From assembly GCA_051877215.1 (NCBI GenBank), contig JBJEIR010000002.1, positions 1-6,472 of the forward strand: a DNA stretch of 6,472 nucleotides. The letters run 5' to 3'. Of the stretch, positions 1-4,529 are shown one piece after another. The first letter of the stretch is position 1; each line of letters opens with the position of its first letter. The DNA is from RGIG1959 sp051877215 (GTDB taxonomy: Bacteria; Bacillota; Clostridia; Oscillospirales; Acutalibacteraceae). Both the position numbers and the translations under genes were made by a program. Under the pieces are notes generated by a model. That model made no database searches. It worked only from the letters and a program-made list of their open reading frames with translations, and was not told the DNA's origin.

Positions 1-117
1 CCCTCAGTCACCTGCGGTGACAGCTCCCTCGTCAGAGGGAGCCAAGGGAAAGGGCTCCGCACCAAAGTCTCCCTCTGACGAGGGACGGTATGCTGTCAAT
101 TCCTTGGCTTCCTTGCG
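1..117. repeat. Nested palindromic repeat element (REP/MITE-like), possibly cut by the window edge
   Basis: This stretch is built from stacked inverted repeats. GTCACC (7-12) pairs with GGTGAC (16-21). GCTCCCTC (23-30) pairs with GAGGGAGC (35-42) around a GTCA loop. TCCCTC (70-75) pairs with GAGGGA (80-85) around a TGAC loop. The second big hairpin (70-85) is the exact reverse complement of 25-40, and TGACAG at 18-23 is mirrored by CTGTCA at 93-98, so the whole unit is also a larger imperfect inverted repeat. An alternative stem, GGAGCC (38-43) with GGCTCC (53-58), competes with the first hairpin. No coding signal runs through it. I recall similar CTCCCTC/GAGGGAG palindromes as interspersed repeats in gut Clostridia, but I could not search for copies. 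It could be a short non-autonomous mobile repeat or the end of a larger intergenic repeat. Confidence 0.6.
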
Positions 118-139
118 CCAAAACAGGTTTTTCGACGGG

Positions 140-168
140 AAAAAGCAGCGCATTTTGGTGCGCTGCTT
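140..168 (-). terminator. Intrinsic terminator of the popT/DUF368 gene
   Basis: AAGCAGCGCA (143-152) and TGCGCTGCTT (159-168) form a perfect 10-bp stem with a 6-base loop. Read on the minus strand, the stem is followed directly by a run of five T (plus-strand A at 140-144), the classic intrinsic terminator arrangement. It lies about 80 bases beyond the popT stop codon at 248 and faces the right way for that gene. On the plus strand only CTTT follows, so it would be weak in that direction. Confidence 0.75.
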
Positions 169-187
169 CTTTACTAATGTATCTTTT

Positions 188-211
188 GCCTCCTTTTTTG
201 CAAAAGGGGGC
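188..211. other. Unassigned 10-bp hairpin between popT and its terminator
   Basis: GCCTCCTTTT (188-197) pairs with AAAAGGGGGC (202-211) around a TTGC loop. One pair is T-G, which is a wobble if transcribed from the plus strand and a mismatch (C-A) if transcribed from the minus strand. It sits in the 3' untranslated region of popT, upstream of the T-tailed terminator. The plus-strand context after the stem (TCTTTGATTTTTACG) is only loosely T-rich. It could be an mRNA 3'-end structure or part of the neighbouring repeat DNA. There is no gene in 1-247. Confidence 0.45.
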
Positions 212-247
212 TCTTTGATTTTTACGCCGATTTCAAGAGAACCTCTT

Positions 248-1144
248 TTAATCTGTTTGCATTTTGCCGAGCAGCCAGACGATCACGCCGCCGACGGCAA
301 ACGCGAGAACCGAACAGCCGATCATCAGCGGGTCGGCTGTCAGCTTTTCGAGATTGAGGCAAATAATGGACACGACCGACGCCGAGACCAGTCCCAGCAA
401 AAAGCTGAGCGTCGCGCGTTTGTTTTTCTTCAGGGCAAACGCCGTGATCTTCGCGCTGAGCACGATGCCGACCACCACGCCGACGGCAAACACACCGAGC
501 GGCACAAGATTTAAAAGCATTTCGCCCGACAGCGACCGAAGGATGACCGACAGGTTGCCGATATAATCAATGACCACCAGATTATACACCCCGAGAATCA
601 TCATCATCAGCGACCCGCTGATGCCGGGGAGCAGCATGGAAAAGCCGCCGATCACACCGCAAAAGCCGAGCTGTAAACAAAGCAGTCCGCTGAAAGCGGG
701 AAGCGTTCCCGCGCCGGCGCTTTGCGAAGAGGAAAAGAAAATCAGCTGCACTGCCGTCAGCGCCAAAATAATGGCGGCGCCGAGCGCCGTTGCCCCCGCA
801 TGAATCGGGATGTCCTTCATCTGATTTTTCTTAAATACGGGAACGGAGAGCGCCACAAGCCCCACAAACCAAAAGATGGTCGGCATGGCGAAATGCGCAA
901 ACAGCCATTTGAGCAGTGCCGCAAACCCGACGATGCCGACACCCGCACCTATGAGCACCTCGAGCAAAAAGAGAAAATCCTTCAGGCGGTGACTGTTTTT
1001 CGGCTTGAACAAGTCGGAAATGGCATTCATCGTGCGGTCAAATATGCCCATGATCACCATGAGCGTGCCGCCCGACACACCGGGAATGACATTGGCAATC
1101 CCGACGGCGATGCCGCCGACGACCGCTCTGAACAACTCCTTCAT
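248..1144 (-). CDS. popT: DUF368 family undecaprenyl-phosphate transporter (PopT-like)
   Basis: This is a 298-residue polytopic inner-membrane protein of the DUF368 family. Members have been shown to move undecaprenyl phosphate, the C55 lipid carrier of cell-wall precursors, back across the cytoplasmic membrane for reuse in peptidoglycan and other envelope polymers. The family signature is clear at the N-terminus (GIANVIPGVSGGT, residues 15-27), and a related half-motif recurs at 171-178 (LLPGISGS), as expected for an internally duplicated transporter. Hydrophobic segments are spread over the whole length, with basic stretches such as KKNKR near 239-243. Length is normal for the family. The ATG start is supported by AAGGGGAG eight bases upstream (plus-strand 1153-1160). 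The gene has its own promoter in the gap behind rsmE and a terminator about 80 bases past the stop. The family call is firm. The transport role comes from family knowledge, and the symbol is by homology only. Confidence 0.92.
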   Translation of the reverse strand: MKELFRAVVGGIAVGIANVIPGVSGGTLMVIMGIFDRTMNAISDLFKPKNSHRLKDFLFLLEVLIGAGVGIVGFAALLKWLFAHFAMPTIFWFVGLVALSVPVFKKNQMKDIPIHAGATALGAAIILALTAVQLIFFSSSQSAGAGTLPAFSGLLCLQLGFCGVIGGFSMLLPGISGSLMMMILGVYNLVVIDYIGNLSVILRSLSGEMLLNLVPLGVFAVGVVVGIVLSAKITAFALKKNKRATLSFLLGLVSASVVSIICLNLEKLTADPLMIGCSVLAFAVGGVIVWLLGKMQTD

Positions 1145-1181
1145 ACAGGTGTCTCCCCTTTCATGTATGCGTAACGCTGTC

Positions 1182-1211
1182 AGTATAGCACGCAGACGCC
1201 GTGCTTCGCAA
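1182..1211 (-). promoter_or_regulatory. Extended -10 promoter for popT
   Basis: On the minus strand there is TTGCGA (plus 1206-1211), an 18-base spacer and TATACT (plus 1182-1187). TG sits one base before the -10, giving an extended -10 element. Transcription would start near 1175, leaving a leader of about 30 bases that carries the popT ribosome binding site. The spacer contains an imperfect palindrome (GCACG...CGTGC, 1188-1204). Confidence 0.65.
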
Positions 1212-1238
1212 GTCTTTTGTTTAAATAATCGGTATTTT

Positions 1239-1970
1239 TTATTCCATATTGCCCGTCAGCGCCATAGCGACGGCAATGGCGGCGACAGGCGCGGTTTCAC
1301 AGCGCAGAATCCGACGGCCGAGCGTCGCTTTTTTCACCCCCGCGCCGCACAAAAGGGCAATCTCCTCCGGCGCGATGCCGCCCTCCGGGCCGATCACAAG
1401 CGACAGCGCGCCGGTATCGGGCGGGATCAGCTCGCGAAACGGCTGTCCGCCGCCCTCATAGCAAACGACGGCGTTCTCCCCCTGCAGGCGGGAAACCGCT
1501 TCCTCCATCGAAACTGGCGCGGCGACAAGCGGCAAAACCCCTCTGCCGCTTTGCCCCGCGGCCTCGTGCGCGATCGCCTGCCACCGCGCGCGTTTTTTGT
1601 CCGCTTTGTCGCCGAGCCGCACGATGCTGCGGCTCATTTCCACGGGCACGATTTCCGACGCCCCCAGCTCCACCGCTTTTTGAATGATCCATTCCATCTT
1701 GTCCGCTTTGGGAAGTCCCTGATAAAGCGTCAGCTTTAGCGACGGCTCCGCCTGCGACGGGCGAACCGCCGTCACCCGCAGCACGGCACTGCTGTCGTCA
1801 AACGCGTCGATCACCGTGTCATATTCCGTGCTGCGCCCGTCGCACAGCAGCACGCCGTCCCCGATTTGCAGCCGCAGGGAGCGGCGCATATGTACGGCAT
1901 CCTGTCCGTCGATATGCACCGTCCCGCCGACTTGCGGCGGCACGGGCATGGATTTAAAAAAGCGCGGCAT
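1239..1970 (-). CDS. rsmE: 16S rRNA (uracil(1498)-N(3))-methyltransferase RsmE
   Basis: RsmE methylates N3 of U1498 (E. coli numbering) in 16S rRNA of the 30S subunit using S-adenosylmethionine. It is a cytoplasmic SPOUT-class enzyme with a C-terminal trefoil knot. The 243-residue product shows the family landmarks in order: an N-terminal PUA-like part with H27-MRRSLRLQIGD; K98-AVELGASEIVPV; RSIVR near 114-118; EAAGQSGR at 136-143; and the two knot motifs IGPEGG (193-198) and LGRRILRCETA (217-227). Length matches the usual 240-250. I chose the ATG at 1970 over an upstream TTG at 2003 because AAGGAGG lies seven bases before it and the family starts with MPRFF-like sequence. It lies downstream of trmN6, so the pair looks like an RNA-modification unit. 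The start overlaps the end of a possible 34-codon ORF (TGATG). No terminator is evident after the stop. Confidence 0.95.
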   Translation of the reverse strand: MPRFFKSMPVPPQVGGTVHIDGQDAVHMRRSLRLQIGDGVLLCDGRSTEYDTVIDAFDDSSAVLRVTAVRPSQAEPSLKLTLYQGLPKADKMEWIIQKAVELGASEIVPVEMSRSIVRLGDKADKKRARWQAIAHEAAGQSGRGVLPLVAAPVSMEEAVSRLQGENAVVCYEGGGQPFRELIPPDTGALSLVIGPEGGIAPEEIALLCGAGVKKATLGRRILRCETAPVAAIAVAMALTGNME

Positions 1971-2074
1971 CAGACCGCCTCCTTTTTCATCAAAAAGTAA
2001 CAAACCGCTATGAGCAGCCCGTCAAAGCGCAGCCGCTCGGTGCAAGACAGGTCAACCGATACGGCAAGGCGCAT
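1970..2074 (-). CDS. Possible 34-residue ORF overlapping the rsmE start
   Basis: An ATG at 2074 opens a 34-codon frame that ends in TGA, sharing one base with the rsmE ATG (TGATG). The rsmE ribosome binding site lies inside its last codons, the layout expected for translational coupling. The predicted peptide is polar and basic at the front (residues 1-17), has a short hydrophobic stretch (GLLIAVCYFLM, residues 19-29) and ends KKEAV. I recognise no family. There is no good ribosome binding site before its ATG, and the frame lies beyond two in-frame stops after trmN6. It may simply be the untranslated gap between trmN6 and rsmE, or a leftover of a larger gene. Confidence 0.22.
   Translation of the reverse strand: MRLAVSVDLSCTERLRFDGLLIAVCYFLMKKEAV
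1978..1984 (-). promoter_or_regulatory. Shine-Dalgarno site fixing the rsmE start
   Basis: AAGGAGG on the minus strand lies seven bases before the ATG at 1970. It supports this start over the in-frame TTG 33 bases upstream, which would add eleven residues (including FDEKGGG) that match no RsmE feature. Confidence 0.8.
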
Positions 2075-2119
2075 CAAAGCGAAACGGCGGTGTGTCCCCC
2101 CCGTTTATCCGCAATTTGT

Positions 2120-2836
2120 TTACTCCGTATACAGCCGTTTATACACGGCGGTATGTGTGCCGCCGGACGAGGTGACAAGCGGCGGCAGCACGCGCAGCGC
2201 GCCGTTTTGCCCCTTTTTTCCCGCTTCGCACAAAAACAGCCACGGCGCCGCGGCGGCCGTTTGCTGCACCCATTGCAGCCGACGCGGCACAAGCCCCGCG
2301 TCCCGCAGGCCGCACAGCACATCGGTCAGCCGTTCGGGGCGGTGACAAAGACAAAACCGCCCGCTCTCCGCCAGCAGTCGAAACGCGGCTTTACACAGGG
2401 CGGGCAGCGTGTCCTGCCCATCCTCCTGCCGCGCGGCGCGGCGCAGAGGATGCTCGCTTTCGCGGCCGTGCCCCTTTGCAAAATACGGCGGATTACAGGT
2501 GACGAGCGTATACCGCCCGCGCGGCAACACGCCTTCTAAAGCGTTCCAGTCCGCCTGATAGACGCAAATGCGCGATTGCAGGCCGTTGTGCTCGACGGAG
2601 GCGCTGGCCATTTGTGCAAACACCGTTTCCCGCTCCACCGCGTCGATGTGCGCGGGCGGCTGACGGCGGCACCACATCAGCGGCAATATGCCGCCGCCCG
2701 TGCCGAGATCGCAGACAATATCCTGCACTCCCGGCCGCGCAAAGGAGGCGAGCAGCAGCGCATCCTCCCCCGCGCGGCAGCAGTCATCCGTCAAGATGGA
2801 TAGTCCGCCCCCGAGGGCTTCCCATGTTTTCGCCAT
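2120..2836 (-). CDS. trmN6: tRNA1(Val) (adenine(37)-N6)-methyltransferase-like protein (TrmN6/YfiC family)
   Basis: This is a 238-residue class I SAM-dependent methyltransferase. The SAM-binding motif is DLGTGGGILPL (residues 43-53), followed by an acidic strand end, HIDAVERE (63-70). The catalytic NPPYF motif (115-119) is typical of enzymes that methylate exocyclic amino groups of bases. This motif pair and the domain order match the TrmN6 branch, which makes m6A37 in tRNA1(Val) beside the anticodon in E. coli. Substrate in this organism is inferred. The ATG at 2836 is preceded by GAGGAG eight bases upstream. A longer reading frame runs up to 3028, but its first 64 residues would overlap the epimerase gene and cross a terminator, so I reject that start. 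It precedes rsmE by about 150 bases on the same strand. I see no clear promoter in the short gap behind the epimerase terminator. A related NPPY methyltransferase with a different base target is possible. Confidence 0.85.
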   Translation of the reverse strand: MAKTWEALGGGLSILTDDCCRAGEDALLLASFARPGVQDIVCDLGTGGGILPLMWCRRQPPAHIDAVERETVFAQMASASVEHNGLQSRICVYQADWNALEGVLPRGRYTLVTCNPPYFAKGHGRESEHPLRRAARQEDGQDTLPALCKAAFRLLAESGRFCLCHRPERLTDVLCGLRDAGLVPRRLQWVQQTAAAAPWLFLCEAGKKGQNGALRVLPPLVTSSGGTHTAVYKRLYTE

Positions 2837-2883
2837 CGGCTTTTCTCCTCGTCTGTCGTTTTTCGCCGTTTCGGCCTTTACGG

Positions 2884-2916
2884 AAAAACGCGGCGCCCAT
2901 GCGGGACACCGCGTTT
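2884..2916 (-). terminator. Intrinsic terminator of the epimerase gene
   Basis: AAACGCGG (2886-2893) pairs with CCGCGTTT (2909-2916), and the stem continues inward through CCC (2896-2898) and GGG (2903-2905) around an ATGC loop, with a small internal bulge. Read on the minus strand the stem runs into TTTTT (2884-2888). It begins 15 bases beyond the epimerase stop codon at 2932, so it probably closes that transcript before trmN6. Confidence 0.8.
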
Positions 2917-2931
2917 GATTCGGCATCGGTT

Positions 2932-4152
2932 TTACAGGATCGGGCTGATCGGCTTGCCCGCCGCCAGCTCGGAAAGCATCCGGTCGCACAGCATCAGGCA
3001 GCGCGGCAGATGGTACGGGCCCTTCCACATCGAGCCCTTCTGCGTGTGGGAAACGGTGCCGTCACGATGGAGATAGCCGTACCACTCGCCGTTTTGTTCA
3101 TCGTGGAAATGGGAGAACGCATACGCATGCGCTTTTTCAAACCAGTCAAAGTATTTCTGCTCGCCGGTCAGGCCGTACGCCATCAGCGTCGCAATCAACA
3201 CCTCGTTGTGCACCCACCACAGCTTCATATCCCATTCAAGCTGCTCGCAGGGGCGCCCGTCGATATCGACAAAATAGACCATGCCGCCGTTTTCCTTGTC
3301 CCAGCCGAGCTCCAGCGACCAGTTCAGAATGTTGAGCGCCTGTTCCAGCAGCGCCTTGTCCCCTGTCACGAGCGCCTGATTCATCAGGAACCACGAATTC
3401 TCGCAGGAATGTCCGGGATTGACGGTGCGGCCCGCGGGCGTGTCGTAGCGGCTGCCGTCGGTCAGCACGCTTTCGAGCACGCATTTGAGCTCCGGCTTGT
3501 AATGATAGGTGATGATGTTGTCCGCCATCTCTTTGGTGACGGCGGTATAATAGTCCGCCTTTTCGGGATCGCAGCGGCGCAGCACCTGCGCGCTGCTGAC
3601 CAGCACCATCGGCACCGCCGACGCGCGGTCGGCACGGGTGGACGCATAGCCCTTCGGCGTGATTTTAAACGGGTCCTTTTCGGGCGTGCGGAACAGCATG
3701 AGCATTTGCTCAAACATATCCTCCGCCTTTTTGAGTGCGTCCTTGTCCCCTGTCGCAAGGGCATATTCCGCCATGCCGACGACATAGAAGCTCTCCGAAT
3801 ACATATAGCGCCGTTTGCGCAGCGGCGCGCCCTCACGGGTGGTTTGGAAGAACATTCTGCCGTCGGTGTCTACACAGTATTTCTCCAGAAAATCCTTGCC
3901 GAGCTTTGCCGCCTCAAGCCACTCCGGGCGGCTGCCGTATCGGTTGCACAGCGCGGAAAAGGTCCACAGACCGCGCCCCTGAAACCATACGGATTTATCG
4001 GTGTTATAGCATTTGCCTTTTTCGTCTACGGAGGAGATGTAGCCGCCGTATTCGCGATCGAGCAGATCGCTGTTCATCCAGAACGGAATGCAGTCCTCCA
4101 AAAGCTGATTGTGATATAGGCGTTGATATTCCGAAAGCTTTGCCTGATCCAT
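2932..4152 (-). CDS. N-acylglucosamine 2-epimerase (AGE/RenBP family)
   Basis: This is a cytoplasmic (alpha/alpha)6-barrel enzyme of 406 residues, the usual family length. AGE enzymes interconvert N-acetylglucosamine and N-acetylmannosamine at C2, feeding or draining the sialic-acid branch of amino-sugar metabolism. The sequence shows QGRGLW (58-63), NPGHSCENSWF (245-255) with the catalytic-type histidine at 248, WWVHNEVL (312-319) with H315, and KGPYHLPR (377-384) with the second catalytic-type histidine at 381. These equal the conserved Arg and His positions of characterised AGEs. QGR...W and GP(Y/F)H.PR favour AGE over cellobiose 2-epimerase, but sugar preference cannot be settled from sequence, and N-acyl, mannose or other aldose epimerase/isomerase activity is possible. 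There is no signal peptide. The start has a weak AAAGGGA ribosome site about ten bases upstream. It has its own promoter and terminator. No sialic-acid lyase, kinase or transporter gene lies beside it here. Confidence 0.88.
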   Translation of the reverse strand: MDQAKLSEYQRLYHNQLLEDCIPFWMNSDLLDREYGGYISSVDEKGKCYNTDKSVWFQGRGLWTFSALCNRYGSRPEWLEAAKLGKDFLEKYCVDTDGRMFFQTTREGAPLRKRRYMYSESFYVVGMAEYALATGDKDALKKAEDMFEQMLMLFRTPEKDPFKITPKGYASTRADRASAVPMVLVSSAQVLRRCDPEKADYYTAVTKEMADNIITYHYKPELKCVLESVLTDGSRYDTPAGRTVNPGHSCENSWFLMNQALVTGDKALLEQALNILNWSLELGWDKENGGMVYFVDIDGRPCEQLEWDMKLWWVHNEVLIATLMAYGLTGEQKYFDWFEKAHAYAFSHFHDEQNGEWYGYLHRDGTVSHTQKGSMWKGPYHLPRCLMLCDRMLSELAAGKPISPIL

Positions 4153-4239
4153 GGTTGCTCGTCCCTTTCTTTTGTGTCATGGCGGGCAGGCGGTCATCAA
4201 AGCGCTCCGCTCTTTACGCCCGCTTGATCGGATACTTCC

Positions 4240-4268
4240 ATTTTACGCGCTGAAACAGCGGATGTCAA
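4240..4268 (-). promoter_or_regulatory. Strong sigma-A promoter for the epimerase gene
   Basis: Minus strand: a perfect -35 TTGACA (plus 4263-4268), a 17-base spacer and -10 TAAAAT (plus 4240-4245). The predicted transcription start near 4233 gives a leader of about 80 bases. This is the closest to consensus of the promoters in the window. Confidence 0.8.
4248..4260. promoter_or_regulatory. Candidate operator palindrome inside the epimerase promoter
   Basis: CGCTG-AAA-CAGCG is a perfect 13-base inverted repeat lying wholly between the -35 and -10 elements. A protein bound here would block RNA polymerase, so a repressor site is plausible. The regulator is not identifiable from this window. 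A chance short palindrome cannot be excluded. Confidence 0.4.
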
Positions 4269-4330
4269 GGCGAATCGAAACGAAATCCGTTGTCTTACGG
4301 GGTCGGCACGGCGGAGAATGAAAATAACAG

Positions 4331-4368
4331 TTGAAAAAAGCGGTCGTTTCGTTTACAATAGCTATAAT
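4331..4368 (+). promoter_or_regulatory. Promoter for the phosphate cotransporter gene
   Basis: TTGAAA (4331-4336) is followed after exactly 17 bases by TACAAT (4354-4359). A second, perfect -10 hexamer TATAAT lies at 4363-4368 but has no matching -35 at normal distance. Transcription probably starts around 4366-4375, some 155-165 bases before the start codon. Confidence 0.75.
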
Positions 4369-4463
4369 GGGTTATTTTAAATGTATGCGATACCCGACTG
4401 TTTGCGCAGATTTTTCGTGTATTCGGCACGCCGTTTTGCTTTTCAAAGCACCGGCGCGCCGCG

Positions 4464-4489
4464 GCCGCCCGTGATGCGGCGGCATTTTT
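4464..4489 (+). promoter_or_regulatory. Terminator-like hairpin in the nptA leader (possible attenuator)
   Basis: GCCGCC (4464-4469) pairs with GGCGGC (4478-4483) around an 8-base loop, followed by ATTTTT (4484-4489) and further T-rich sequence. It lies about 100 bases after the predicted start of transcription and 40 bases before the coding region. Flanking sequences can pair around it: TTCGGCAC (4422-4429) with GTGCCGAA (4500-4507), or GCCGTTT (4430-4436) with AAACGGC (4506-4512). These alternatives suggest switchable folding, but no ligand or known riboswitch class is recognisable. Confidence 0.4.
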
Positions 4490-4515
4490 CCTGTTTTCTG
4501 TGCCGAAACGGCAGC

Positions 4516-4521
4516 AAGGAG
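4516..4521 (+). promoter_or_regulatory. Shine-Dalgarno site fixing the nptA start
   Basis: AAGGAG ends eight bases before the ATG at 4530, favouring this start over the in-frame GTG at 4500. A small hairpin (GCCG-AAA-CGGC, 4502-4512) ends three bases before it and could affect ribosome access. Confidence 0.8.
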
Positions 4522-4529
4522 CGTTTATC

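Larger units (their letters stand above)
4153..4529. other. Divergent intergenic regulatory region between the epimerase and nptA
   Basis: This gene-free region of 377 bases serves both flanking genes. From left to right it holds the epimerase leader (4153-4233), the epimerase promoter with a spacer palindrome (4240-4268), about 60 bases without recognisable signals, the nptA promoter (4331-4368), and a structured nptA leader of roughly 160 bases. The promoter half is AT-rich, whereas 4451-4483 is extremely GC-rich. I find no RNA gene or recognised riboswitch class in it. Confidence 0.7.

Noticed and set aside
17..514. A 165-codon plus-strand frame starting in the left repeat
   Set aside because: Most of it is antisense to popT and its 5' end lies in palindromic repeat DNA. 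It has no ribosome site and no recognisable domain.
2837..3028. N-terminal extension of trmN6 by 64 residues
   Set aside because: The extension overlaps the epimerase 3' end and spans its terminator, and it shows no conserved sequence. The ATG at 2836 has a proper ribosome site.
2614..4119. A 501-codon open frame on the plus strand opposite the epimerase and trmN6
   Set aside because: It overlaps two well-supported genes, runs through the epimerase terminator, has no family motif and is Arg/Ala/His-rich as antisense frames usually are.
4331..4380. Possible PhoP (Pho box) repeats near the nptA promoter
   Set aside because: Only one TTTACA-like hexamer is visible. The regularly spaced repeats expected of a Pho box are absent.
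4453..4468. GGCGCGCC directly followed by GCGGCCGC (adjacent AscI and NotI sites), resembling a cloning linker
   Set aside because: The surrounding leader is continuous, pairs with flanking bases and lies inside an otherwise natural intergenic region. In GC-rich DNA such a run can arise naturally, and there is no vector sequence around it.
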